Below are positions 41,845 to 52,097 of a stretch of DNA of 64,000 bases, piece after piece. Source of the stretch: Picochlorum sp. 'celeri' (taxonomy: Eukaryota; Chlorophyta; Trebouxiophyceae). The position numbers were made by a program, and so were the translations under genes. The stretch spans positions 620,001 through 684,000 of the forward strand of contig JAACMV010000020.1 in NCBI GenBank assembly GCA_010909725.1, in the 5' to 3' direction. A model generated the notes under the pieces. That model was not told the DNA's origin. It saw only the letters and a program-made list of their open reading frames with translations, and did no database searches. Position 1 is the first letter of the stretch. Every line of letters begins with the position of its first letter.

Positions 41845-42807
41845 TTAGACCTTGACACCCTCTGGGAGCACGCGAGACAGAATGTCATCAGAGAGCTTTG
41901 CTACTTGGGCGTCAAGTCCCTTCAATGCGGCATCCTTCTCAGATTCGAGGCTGGCAAGAGCCTTGGAGAGCTCAGCATCAACCTTGGCCTTGGCGGCAGC
42001 GAGCTCGCTGGCAGCCTCGGAGGACACGGCAGCCTTGGCATCACCAACCTTCTTCTGAGCAGCAGCACGAGCCTCTGAGATGATCTTCTCAGCCTCTGCC
42101 TGGAGGCTGGCAACCTCACCAGAGTTACCCTTGACGGTGGCAAGCTTCTCGCGAAGCTGTGTATCACGGTCATCCAAGAGCTTTCCAACTGGTGTGAACC
42201 AAGATTTATCGAGGAATACCATGAGAAGCAAGAACTGACCAGCCATGATTGGAAGTGTCATGTTGAAGTCGAAAATCTTACCAGTCTCTGCGTGGGCTCC
42301 CATGGCCATGATGGCATTCGACAAGACAGTCAAGGTGGCTGGCTTGACAATGGCGGATCTGCAGCAATATAATAGTAGTTTATGTGTTAAAACATGTATT
42401 CAAAACGCACGATCGGATCAATGGGCCGTGTTTTTGTCAATGTCAATCTCTCATCAACAATTGTCGTGACGACCACCATGCGATTGAAATTATGCTCATA
42501 CAGCCCCACAATTACCCATGTCGTCGATATAGAACTGTTTCTATCGTATAGGCTGCCACATTGTGGGTATTGTAGGCGAAACAGTCTCCTCGTTCGGCAA
42601 GGTTATCCTGTTGATATTTTCCTCACAAACGTCCATTGACCCCATCGACCCATTAAGTATCACTCATATAAATTATAAATACCAAACATACCTGGCGCGT
42701 GCCTCCTTGTTCTCTGCGCGGACGACCAAGGTGGTGCGTGCAGAGGTCTGCGCAGCAGAGCGGCGGACAGCCAACGGGCGAGCAGTGAAAGCGAGTGTAG
42801 CCTGCAT
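41845..42807 (-). CDS. atpG: Chloroplast ATP synthase CF0 subunit b' (AtpG)
   Basis: Peripheral-stalk subunit II of the thylakoid ATP synthase. Exons 42807-42692 and 42358-41845; intron 42359-42691 (333 bp, the longest here; GTATGT donor, CTGCAG acceptor) is phase 2. Product about 209 residues. The transit peptide is classic green-algal (MQATLAFTARPLAVRR, ending VVRAE). A lumen-proximal hydrophobic part, one membrane helix (PIMAGQFLLLMVFLDKSWF), then FTPVGKLLDDRD and a long Ala/Glu/Lys coiled coil to the end. Nuclear coding of b' is a feature of the green lineage. Codons are strongly biased toward C-ending forms, as for a highly expressed gene. Confidence 0.93.
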
Positions 42808-43141
42808 CTTTCCTGGATTGAAAAATTTAAGAATTCTAAAGTACATTGTTGTGTTGGAGAATGTGGCAATGGTGGGAGCATCGCTGTAGATCCGGATAGG
42901 AAGGGTTGTGTGTGTTTTGATCGCCCTGATGGAAGCCCATCTATATAAGGAGTATGGTGCCGGTCAACTTGCCCATTTGATGGGGGACTCCTGTAAATAT
43001 GAATGTCTGTCTGTAATTTTCATGTACATTTTATGAATTTTATTTGATGATTCAGAAATTTCTCATCAGAAGTGCAAAAAACAATTCATCAACCTGTTGA
43101 AGAGTCATAAAGTCAAGCGTCATTTCCCCAGAAAGAAAAAA
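42808..43141. other. Intergenic: AtpG promoter and bZIP 3' region
   Basis: 334 bp upstream of AtpG and downstream of the bZIP stop. A TTGAAAAATTTAAG motif lies at about 42818. No gene is supported. Confidence 0.35.
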
Positions 43142-44860
43142 TCATTCATTATTTGTAGTTTGAACTAGTGTCACTGAATCAACCGACCTGTTGCATGTCT
43201 GAGGGAAATTGATCCTAGCATCCAGAATCTTGGATTGGAGTACCCACAATCTTCCTCTCTGTATCGGAGAAAGGATTGAGAAAATCTTCTGTCCAAGCTC
43301 AAGGACCATGGTTGCCTGATTTTGTGACACAATGTCGAGATCTTGCTCTGCAAGTATTTGCAAATAATAGGCATCTTCCAATGCTCCATGCATACCTCGA
43401 GCACTCAAAGGATCCATTTTGCAATCAACAGAACTAGCCGACGTGCTCTGACCAGGAAACACTTCCTGTATATTGGGATTGCAGGGCAATTTTGAGATGC
43501 ATGTATCCAAGTCCTTGGGAACTCTCTTGCTCCATGCTAGAGCAAATTGCTTCCAGATGCGACAGAACTCGGACATTTGTTCAGATGTCAAATTCATGCC
43601 TTGTATCAAGGCACGCAAAGCAGGAGATGCTGATGTCATAGGATTATCACCAAGGGTGCCGTCCCCAAGAACCTCACCAAGCCATCCATCCACGAGATGC
43701 TTCAGGACAAGCCCGGGCTGTTTGGCAGCCATGTCAGTTAATGCCTTTGTTCTTAATTCCAACAAACGGCCCAGATCTTGTTCTACAGATTTTTGCTCGG
43801 GTGAATTATCGGGGCATGATTCATACTGCTTCACAAGGGCATCAACTTTCTGCAGAAACACGAGATACATTGAATCCAGAGAGACATTCTGTTGACTTTT
43901 GTTGTCCTTGAGACCTTTGTCCTGCTTCTTCCCATCGAAATCATCCAACACGTCAAGATAAACATGACCAACGCTATTATTCTCTGCTGTTTCTGTTTTA
44001 ATACTAGGTTCATGTCCTTCAAGAGGGAGACGGCGTTCTGGTCCCTGGAAATCTTGTGGTGTCTCATCGAAATTCCTATTCATATCATCCTGATAACAAT
44101 TCTTTAATACAGAGCGAATCACTTCTTGTTTCTGCTTCAATGCACTATTTTCCAATTTCAAAGCTTCAGCTTTTTGACGCAACGCTGCAACCTCAGATTC
44201 AATCTGTAATTGTTTGTTCTTCTGTCTCTCCCGGTACCGACGCTGTCGTGCTGCTGCAGTCTTCTCCTCTCTTGTGGAATCACGAGTATCCTTTTCTTTC
44301 CCACATGCTGCTACAGTCTCTACGCTTTTGCTCCCAGAGCTCTCCTTCTCCTGTTTTCGAACAATCCCCCAGTCACCCAACATTCCCGGTACAGAAGGCA
44401 CATGAATATTCCCCAAATCTACAGGACTTTTCAGTTCAGGCTGTTGTAGCAACAAAGGCTCCTCATGAAGATCAAACTCTAGGTTAGGCATCCCATCCAG
44501 AAAACTGATGTCAATCTGGTCGTCGTTCATCAATGGCAAGCCGCTGATATCATCCTGTGCAAGCAACCGATGGATATCCTCGGGTTGCAAAGGACCTTGG
44601 GCAAGGTCTTCGGGCACAGATATGGTAGGAACCTGTAAAACAGCAATATCGTTTATATCTGGAATTCTTTCAAGTTTTATATCCGTATCATCAATAGCAG
44701 GCAGTATCCCAGAAAAAATTTCCTCTGGTACGTGTTGTTTGGAGTCCGCGCTGGGTGAGCAGTCGTCCACCCTGGGACTGTTTCCCGGCACCATGCAAAA
44801 TAATTCCGAAAAGCTGACAGTTTGATCACATGAATACTGCCACATACAAAAAATATACAT
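43142..44860 (-). CDS. bZIP transcription factor
   Basis: Single exon, about 572 residues from ATG 44860; ATG 44794 (MVPGNSPR) is an alternative start and a GTGGCAG acceptor-like site lies between them, so the 5' end is uncertain. The N-terminal about 200 residues are acidic, rich in Asp, Pro and Leu, like an activation domain. The bZIP is central: basic region TAAARQRRYRERQKNK and a heptad leucine zipper (LQIESEVAALRQKAEALKLE). The near-invariant Asn of the bZIP basic region appears to be replaced by Ala. The C-terminal 300 residues are helical (SMYLVFLQKVDALVKQYES, RIWKQFALAWSKRVP) and vaguely like the C-terminal domains of algal or TGA-type bZIPs. Target genes are unknown. Confidence 0.75.
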   Translation of the reverse strand: MYIFCMWQYSCDQTVSFSELFCMVPGNSPRVDDCSPSADSKQHVPEEIFSGILPAIDDTDIKLERIPDINDIAVLQVPTISVPEDLAQGPLQPEDIHRLLAQDDISGLPLMNDDQIDISFLDGMPNLEFDLHEEPLLLQQPELKSPVDLGNIHVPSVPGMLGDWGIVRKQEKESSGSKSVETVAACGKEKDTRDSTREEKTAAARQRRYRERQKNKQLQIESEVAALRQKAEALKLENSALKQKQEVIRSVLKNCYQDDMNRNFDETPQDFQGPERRLPLEGHEPSIKTETAENNSVGHVYLDVLDDFDGKKQDKGLKDNKSQQNVSLDSMYLVFLQKVDALVKQYESCPDNSPEQKSVEQDLGRLLELRTKALTDMAAKQPGLVLKHLVDGWLGEVLGDGTLGDNPMTSASPALRALIQGMNLTSEQMSEFCRIWKQFALAWSKRVPKDLDTCISKLPCNPNIQEVFPGQSTSASSVDCKMDPLSARGMHGALEDAYYLQILAEQDLDIVSQNQATMVLELGQKIFSILSPIQRGRLWVLQSKILDARINFPQTCNRSVDSVTLVQTTNNE

Positions 44861-45667
44861 GCTATGGGACTGTTGGACACTTTTTTCAATCACCTAGGGT
44901 TGTTCCTGGCAACAAGATATCTGCAATGATCTCTCCCATGCAGAGAAACCCTGGATAGGAGAGAGATATCCATCCGATGTGAACGATGTATGGGTCCTTT
45001 CGACAAGGCTGTTCCAAGGTCAGATTGACATGTCTCATGATGGCCAGTACAACTCTTCATCCTGGAACCTTGTCCGCGAGGGGATCGCACAATGCTGACT
45101 GTATCAGGGTAATCATCGCAATCGTTCTTGATGCAATATTATGCCATAACTTCCACTGTCATGGAGCAGACCATGACTGACAAAGGATTGGTCCATTGGG
45201 GGACAGATGCATAACGTATTGATGATGCAACCAACAAATATAATGACATCCATTGTCATCATCAACGCTGTGAGATGTTGATGCGGTAAGTATAATACTA
45301 CCACATCCTTCATAAAGGAGGACGGCTCTGGGTCAACAGACCCTGCTATATAAGCTTGCAGCAGTCGTCAGACAGGAACAACAGAAATGCAATCTCCCTC
45401 AACTTGATGAGGGCATCATCAAGCTTGTCCTACTAGGAGCAATCACCCATTTGCGTCATGATATGTACCACTATCTAAATTCAATCAGAAGTATTACGTA
45501 CGAATCGAATAGTCGCTGTATCGGTAGGTGTGAGAGAGAGACAAATGCATGTGTGCATGGCCCCCGCAATGCTGCTGTCGTTTTGATCCGATGATTGCTA
45601 CTATATAGGGACTGAAACCTTTTTGAATACGTATGCAGTGTAATAGATATATTTTATTGCCATCATC
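44861..45667. other. Intergenic between bZIP and TRM4 genes
   Basis: 807 bp between divergent genes, one of the longest gaps. Frames are short and show no family features. I saw no tRNA-like cloverleaf or repeat family. It may hold long 5' UTRs or a non-coding RNA that I cannot recognise. Confidence 0.35.
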
Positions 45668-48096
45668 ATGGGAAAAAGGGGAGGAAAGGTGTGTTTTTCT
45701 TGTGTGACATTGTGGCATGGCATGTTACCGACGCTCCATGGCAAAGGATGGGAGCAGATGAATGTATACTATACTGTCATTGGTTAATTGTGACCTTGTA
45801 GAAAGGAGGAGGTGGTCGTCGCGGAAAGCGAGCTCGAGAGAATAGTGCCAACTGGACTACAAAAGAAGACTTTGGGAATGATGAATTTGAAGAGTACTAC
45901 AAAGTTCAAAAAGTGTGTCCGAATGATCAATGGGATGCGTTCATGACCTCTCTTAAGAGTCATTTGCCAATGACGTTTCGAATTAATGGTAGTGGTAGGT
46001 TTGCGAACGACTTGAGGAGAAAGCTTGAGGAGGATTTCATGTCACGATTTTCAAATGGCCCTCTGGAGATTGATGGAGAGGTGATTGAACCACCAAAGCC
46101 ATTGCCATGGTACCCTGACAAGCTGGCATGGCAAATGAACTTTAGTAGATATCATTTGAGGAGAATTGATGCTCTCAAAGATGTGCACGAGTTTATGAAG
46201 AGGGAAACCGACACTGGAGCAATCACGAGACAAGAGGCAGTTTCCATGATTCCTCCCTTGTTTTTAGATGTTCAACCACATCATCGTGTACTCGATATGT
46301 GCGCCGCTCCAGGCTCAAAAACGTTTCAGCTGCTTGAAGCGTTGCATCAGGGTGGTCAAGAGCCCACTGGAGTTGTGGTTGCAAATGACAGTGATATGAT
46401 GAGGTGCAACATGCTTACACATCAATCTCAAAGGATGAAAAGCCCTTCAATTGTTGTGACAAATCACGAAGCTCAGATATTTCCTTCGGTTCAGGATTCT
46501 GATCCAAATTCAACTGATAAGAATGTCATGTATGATAGGATACTCTGTGATGTCCCATGTAGCGGAGATGGTACTATGAGGAAGCAGCCAGATATTTGGA
46601 AGAAATGGAGCGTCGCCAATGGAAATGGTTTGCATATTTTGCAGTTACGAATTGCTTTACGAGGCGCAGAGTTGTTGAAAGTAGGGGGGCGAATGGTCTA
46701 TTCAACATGCACATTTAATCCAATTGAAGATGAAGCTGTTGTGGCAGAACTTCTTCGACGAACACATGGTGCTCTTGAACTGGTTGATATGTCTCATATG
46801 ACAAAAGAGTTGAAGTTTGAGAAGGGTATGGTCAACTGGAGCGTGAGGGATAGAGATGGATGGTACAAGACATTTGCTGATGCAGAGAATGCGCCTAAAA
46901 TTGAGGATACAATGTTTCCCAAGGGAGATGAGGAGGAACTCAATCTACCATTTGCAATGCGCTTTTTGCCTCATCATCAAGATACTGGTGGATTTTTTGT
47001 GGCAGTGCTTCAGAAGACAAAGGTTATGCCGCCAGTTGCATATCCAGCTCGCCGCAGGAGATCATGGGCACCTAAAAGGCGCATCAAAGTGTCCCTTGCT
47101 GTACGTGACTCTGATTGCGGAAGTTGCGTTTCTATGACATTAGGACTCTATGGGTCAGATAAAAAGGTTGAGAAGGATACAATTGAAAAATCTGAAGTGA
47201 AATCTGAGAAACATGAAGACACAGATATGACAACAGCGTCCAGTCCAGCAGATGTCAAGAAAAAGAGTCTGCCTCCCTGGGGCGTTAGAGGTGGTGGAAC
47301 ACGCAATGCTGATAGTTCTAATAACAATAACAACCGTAGGGGATGGAAAGGTGTGGACCCAATGGTACCTTTCCTTGAAGAGGAACATTTGACTTCAATG
47401 AAAACGTTTTACGGCATCTCAGATGACTGCCCAGTCCTCTCTTCCTTAATTTCACGAACATTCGAAACAAAACCCAAAAAGCTCGCATATATAAGCCCTG
47501 GAGTAAAATTATTACTGCAGATGGATGCCAAGGAAAGCCTCAAGGTTGTGTTTTGTGGCCTGAAGATTTTTGAGAGACACGAAGGCAGAGACGGCATGAT
47601 CAACTGTATCTATAGAATATGCCAGGAAGGGCTTCATTCAATTCTCCCATACATTACGAAACAGATATTATATCCAAGTATAGAAGAATTTATCGGACTG
47701 CTGCGCGATAAAACGGTTGATCTCCCAGAGAGCTATAAAACAGAATCCCCAGGTGATGATGATTCAAAACCACAAACAGAACCAATGCAGACAGAAGAGC
47801 GCAAAGCACCTCGAAGAATACAATTTTCCAGCAAACGAGCTCTTGAGGATATCTCTAAAGTACAAATGGGAAGCTGCGTCGCATTATTACATGATGACTG
47901 CCTGAAAGAGTTGGGATTGCAGGAAAGCACCCAAGGTGGCCTCAGAGCCCATGCTCCTTTTGCCATCCCCTGCTGGAGAGGCCGATCAGGCATCAATGCC
48001 ATGGTCTCTCGCCTCGATTGCGATCAAATGTTGGATCGACTTGAATCGGCCAAGCCTGGAATCGTGTCAAGCATCATCATTGCTCCCAATGAATGA
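45668..48096 (+). CDS. NSUN2: tRNA (cytosine-5) methyltransferase TRM4/NSUN2
   Basis: SAM-dependent m5C methyltransferase of tRNA. Exons 45668-45688 (seven codons, MGKRGGK) and 45802-48096; intron 45689-45801 (113 bp, GTGTGT donor, TTGTAG acceptor), phase 0. Product about 771 residues. The start is Gly/Lys/Arg-rich. The catalytic Rossmann domain has LDMCAAPGSKTFQLLEA, CDVPCSGDGTMRKQPDIWKK with the release cysteine, and VYSTCTFNPIEDEAVV with the catalytic cysteine. NWTTKEDFGNDEFEEYYK at the start and the PUA-like C-terminal region (WRGRSGINAMVSRLDCDQ) match NSUN2. A Lys/Asn-rich linker at about 430-510 is variable. Confidence 0.93.
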
Positions 48097-48228
48097 TTTT
48101 AAATCAAGTGTAAGATGCCAACTCTGAATAGAGACAGCATCCAATCTTCTCATCAAGTACGCAACAACGCCGATTTCCTTGTACAGAAAATTAAAGTTTA
48201 GATTCAGTAATACCTAAATTTAGCCACT

Positions 48229-48585
48229 ATGGATGTCGACGTAGCACATCAGAACGAAAATCAGTCTCTAACCGCATCTGACAGAGGCATGGCAGCGGAA
48301 TCTGTCGAAGGATGGGTTCTTATTGCCACAAATATCCATGAAGAAGCCCAAGAAGAGGATTTATATGATATATTTGCTGATTATGGGGATGTGACGTACA
48401 TTCAGGTGCCTTTGGATCGAAGGACTGGCTACGTGAAAGGCTATGCTGTGCTCGAATATAGTCTAGAGAGCGAAGCTAAGAAAGCGATAGATGCTCTGAA
48501 TGGCAGCGATTTCTTTGGAAGGAAGATCAAGGTGGATTGGGCATTCAGGAGGGAGCCAATAGGAAATCATGTTGCTGACCAGTAG
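48229..48585 (+). CDS. RBM8A: Exon-junction complex protein Y14 (RBM8A)
   Basis: RRM protein that with MAGO marks spliced mRNAs. Single exon, 118 residues. The RRM starts EGWVLIATNIHEEAQEEDLY and has LDRRTGYVKGYAVLEY (the RNP1-like KGYAVLEY) and FFGRKIKVDWAFRR. The short acidic N-terminus and the R-rich end after VDWAF are shorter than in animals. The Y14 signature GWVL...HEEA..ED is clear. It sits 132 bp after TRM4 in the same direction. UPF1 is in the same window, so both ends of the EJC-NMD pathway are present. Confidence 0.92.
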   Translation: MDVDVAHQNENQSLTASDRGMAAESVEGWVLIATNIHEEAQEEDLYDIFADYGDVTYIQVPLDRRTGYVKGYAVLEYSLESEAKKAIDALNGSDFFGRKIKVDWAFRREPIGNHVADQ

Positions 48586-49445
48586 AGTAGTAGTTTGTTG
48601 CCACTCTTGGGTCCTATGGGCATCTATGGATGGATGGTGTCCTTTGAGCCATCCATTGAGAGGGTTTTGGAAAAACATAGAGTTTCGTCTGTACAGGTAT
48701 TTAAACGGAGAGCGGTGTCTCTTTGTTTTTTGTGGATTGTGGGGAGTTGTGTGCTCTCTGAAGAGAACGTGGTTATTCAGGTGGAAAGAGGTTGAATCGA
48801 TCGACCCTATCGCACAGGACGACCGTCAAAACAGATTTGTAGGACTAGGGCTCTCGATTCATATTTTGTGATGCGAATGCTCGTGAAGGGAACCTTCCGC
48901 TGAGCAGAGCCCTTCCATCATCCCAGAAAAGCGCCTAGGGTGAAAGATGCATCAGTGCTGGGTCGATGGCTCATTAGATGTCCTTGATCCCATCAGTCAA
49001 GCTTTCTCCGCCCTTGTAACTGCATGAAGTATACCTGCTGTGGGTGATCTGGTCAATGTCGATCTCTCGTGAACATCAAGATGGTGATATGGATCCAGCT
49101 GGTACTACTCTTGTGCTGTACCAGTGCAACTCACACTGAGGTGCTGCGATTGCAAGCGGATTGAATGTATTGTTTACCTTTCGCCTATCCAGAATATATA
49201 TTCTAGTTTTTACTTGATAGAAAGATCCCTGCTACATTGTCAGAGGATTCAAGATTGGCGAGATCATTCAGGGTGGCTACATGTTTAACACCTTCCAAGA
49301 AAACTGCCTAGAATGCCAGGTGGATTTACCCCAATGGCATCGTCAGCACCATAAATCATCCAACACTCTGTTCACAGCAAATATCCGAAACAATCAGGAA
49401 TTTTTTGTGAGTGAGAAAGCCTGAAGTAGAAGTTCAGCAGACAGA
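48586..49445. other. Long intergenic region before the secreted-protein cluster
   Basis: 860 bp, the longest gap in the window, between Y14 and the fasciclin gene. Frames are short. A TATATATTC stretch lies at about 49194. It probably includes an extended promoter of the fasciclin gene; I see no repeat or RNA gene that I can name. Confidence 0.35.
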
Positions 49446-50685
49446 ATGAAGTTCATACTGAGTTTGATGCTTGTTGCAGCACTTGTGGGTGCAGGTATGT
49501 GGGCACCCACGTGTCGTTTGACACGTTATCTTATTGTCCACTTGACAACTTCGGTTTCAATATCTATATGATCATATAATATTGCTCTTTGATTGTGCAG
49601 CAACTCCAGCGATGGCTGGGGCGACAAGGAGCCTGAATTCCTTTGGTCATCACAAGGCATGGCCGGCATGGGGCAAGTGGTGGTCCCACCACAAGATGGC
49701 ACCATCACCAGCAGGCGATGTGCCAGCTCCAGAGGGAGACACTGGAGTATGCGATGCTGCCGAAAACATTGTCGAGATCGCTGCCGGTAACCCAGACTTC
49801 AGCACCTTGGTGGCTGCTGTGCAGGCTGCTGGATTTGTGGAAGCCCTGTCTGCCGAGGGGCCATTGGATGTGTTTGCACCAACCAACCAGGCCTTTGCTG
49901 ACCTTCTTGCTGCATTGGGCATCACCGCCGAGGAGCTCCTCGCTGATACCGAGTTGCTGGCCCAGGTTCTTTCCTACCATGTGGTCGTTGATGGTGCCTC
50001 CTGCGACACTCCTTTGAGTGGTGTTGTGACCACCCTTCAGGGAGCCACTATTGATGTGAGCGGATCCACTGTGACGGATGCCGCTGGTCAGGTGATCAAT
50101 ATCTTGGCAACAGTTCCAGCGTCTAATGGGCAGATCTTTGTCATTGACGGTGTTCTCCTTCCACAAGCTCCAGGAGGCGATGAGCCTGTCCCTGAGCCAC
50201 CCACCGGGGAGGCCCCAGCCCCAGAGGGAGACACAGGAGTATGCGACGCTGCCGAAAACATTGTCGAGATTGCTGCCGGTAACCCAGACTTCAGTACCTT
50301 GGTGGCTGCTGTGCAGGCTGCTGGATTTGTGGAAGCCCTGTCTGCCGAGGGGCCATTGGATGTGTTTGCACCAACCAACCAGGCCTTTGCTGACCTTCTT
50401 GCTGCATTGGGCATCACCGCCGAGGAGCTCCTCGCTGATACCGAGTTGCTGGCTCAGGTGTTGTCCTACCATGTGGTCGTTGATGGTGCCTCCTGCGACA
50501 CTCCTTTGAGTGGTGTTGTGACCACCCTTCAGGGAGCCACTATTGATGTGAGCGGATCCACTGTGACGGACGGTTCAGGTCAGGTGATCAATATTTTGGC
50601 TGCTGTACCTGCTTCCAATGGGCAGATCTTTGTCATCGACGGTGTTCTCCTTCCACAGCTTTCGGTCAGTCCTTCCTCAGAATAA
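49446..50685 (+). CDS. Secreted protein with two near-identical fasciclin (FAS1) domains
   Basis: Exons 49446-49494 and 49601-50685; intron 49495-49600 (106 bp, GTATGT donor, GTGCAG acceptor) is phase 1 and lies inside the signal peptide. Product about 377 residues. The signal peptide is MKFILSLMLVAALVGA then ATPAMA, with cleavage after AMA. A short His/Trp/Lys-rich segment (FGHHKAWPAWGKWW) follows. Two FAS1 domains come next, each with NPDFSTLVAAVQAAGF, LDVFAPTNQAFADLL and LSYHVVVDGA. FAS1 domains mediate cell adhesion and matrix binding in many eukaryotes. A Pro/Glu linker joins the domains. Codons are strongly biased, as for a highly expressed gene. It is the first of four genes with the same signal-peptide exon design. 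Confidence 0.9.
49723..50680 (+). repeat. Tandem duplication of the FAS1 domain
   Basis: Two copies of about 490 bp at an offset of 492 bp (49723 and 50215 onward; 164 codons). Long runs are identical at nucleotide level, including third positions. The copies differ mainly at scattered synonymous sites and at the C-terminal ends of the domains. This indicates a recent in-frame duplication or gene conversion. Confidence 0.9.
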
Positions 50686-51201
50686 CTGGTGTTGCAATTA
50701 ACTGACCAAATTATGGAGGAACCATTGGACTTCGCCACCTGGCTGTAGCATTTCCGTCGTTTTGCAGAAGTCTTCTCAACAGAAAATATACCTTGATTAG
50801 CCATGAAAAGCTAAGGAACATTGTCAAGTTGGAGTATTGGTGCATTAAATCTTTCCGTCATCAAGACATCCCGCAATGACAGTGGGAGAGTATGAATTGA
50901 ATATTATATATACCATGATACATTTAACAAATCAAGGCAGATACGTAAACCAATGTGCGTTGATCAGAAGTACCGGAAAGCATACGCATGTGCATGTGAT
51001 GACTGTAAGGAATCCATCCTAGACAGCCTCCTAGAGGCCAGTTGGCAAAATCTCTGCTCATGAAACAGAGCTGACTCAGAGGGAACAATCACACGTATGC
51101 ATATATCATCGGATTCAGTCAGTCAGACTGGATAAAATATTACTGAAAATACACTTTGGCATCGAGTCGTCCATTCACGCTTGAAAGCAGAGTCTATCAC
51201 A
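50686..51201. other. Intergenic between FAS1 and Trp-rich repeat gene
   Basis: 516 bp. A GATAAAATATTACTG stretch at about 51131, about 70 bp before the next ATG, could be a TATA-like element. No gene is supported. Confidence 0.35.
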
Positions 51202-51716
51202 ATGCTCTATGGTTTCTGCTTCCTGTTGGTTCTATTGATTGCAGCTGGTACGTGCCGTTGATCATTGGACTTCACTTTTTGCGACCTGAGTGTACAATTT
51301 GGGGCATTCAAAGCCCCTGAAGTGTTGATTTTAATATTAATTCCCTCATTTGTCCTGGTAACACTGTAGTTGGCTCAGTCAATGCTCGTCCTGCCCGAAC
51401 ATTGTCAGCCAAGTCATGGACATGGGACAAGCCGATGAAGACCAACAAAGGGGGTCATACAGCGATGAAAAACAATGGAGTGACTTGGAACAAGCCGATG
51501 AAGACCAACATGGGAGGTCATACAACGATGAAAAACAATGGAGTGACTTGGGGCAATTCTGTGCATACTACCAATGGTATGAAAGGCAACAAAAACACGG
51601 GCTGGAGTTGGGATAAGCCAGCCCACACAAACGGAGGTTTCCATGGCACGAAAGGAGGTAAGGATTTCACCTGGAACAAGCCATCCTGGAAGAAAAATGG
51701 AGCCACCCATGCTTAA
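51202..51716 (+). CDS. Small secreted Trp/Lys/Asn-rich tandem-repeat protein
   Basis: Exons 51202-51247 and 51370-51716; intron 51248-51369 (122 bp, GTACGT donor, CTGTAG acceptor), phase 1. Product about 130 residues. The signal peptide MLYGFCFLLVLLIAA then GSVNA ends in a probable cleavage before RPARTLS. The mature part is made of a repeat of about 21 residues starting at W: WDKPMKTNKGGHTAMKNNGVT, then WNKPMKTNMGGHT..., a degenerate third copy, WDKPAHTNGGFHG, and a partial WNKPSWKKNG. It is basic and rich in Trp, His, Lys, Asn and Gly, with no cysteine in the mature chain. No known family is recognised. The repeat motif order matches the gene at 53959. Confidence 0.7.
51423..51716 (+). repeat. 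63-bp coding tandem repeat
   Basis: Repeat starts at 51423, 51486, 51549, 51609 and 51672. The first two copies are nearly identical; later ones are diverged, and the third is 60 bp. All keep the reading frame. Confidence 0.85.
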
Positions 51717-52097
51717 TTCATATTTTGTGGAGGTTTCCATGGAGTCAGATATACATGTTCCCTTCCTGTGGAGAGATTCCCACAGGTGAAGATTTGCGCA
51801 AACCATTGATGGGCTGCATGAAGCCCTTTCATTGCACCAAGAAAATGAGTGTACCTTTATTCCATGCAAGACACTGATAATACTACTTTCGCGTTTAATA
51901 ATATACATGAATTGATTTGTATCCACTCCCTGGGTCGAATCATTTCATACATGTTCATAACTTTCCATGTCTGAGGCCTGTCAATACCCTGGCAATCTCA
52001 ATTTTCGCATCATCATGATCTTGATTTAAAGCTATCTCGTACCACATATATCAAATATGAACAGTTGTTTAGCTGCCTAATTTGCGTCTTGAATATA
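51717..52097. other. Intergenic: 3' regions of two convergent genes
   Basis: 381 bp between the repeat-protein stop and the glycosyltransferase stop. Frames on the minus strand here are shadows of the repeat gene. Nothing else is recognised. Confidence 0.35.

Noticed and set aside
48569..48871. 100-codon frame after Y14
   Set aside because: Overlaps the Y14 end in another frame and has no recognisable features.
49650..50472. Long antisense frames over the FAS1 gene
   Set aside because: Mirror frames caused by the strong codon bias and duplication of the FAS1 coding sequence.
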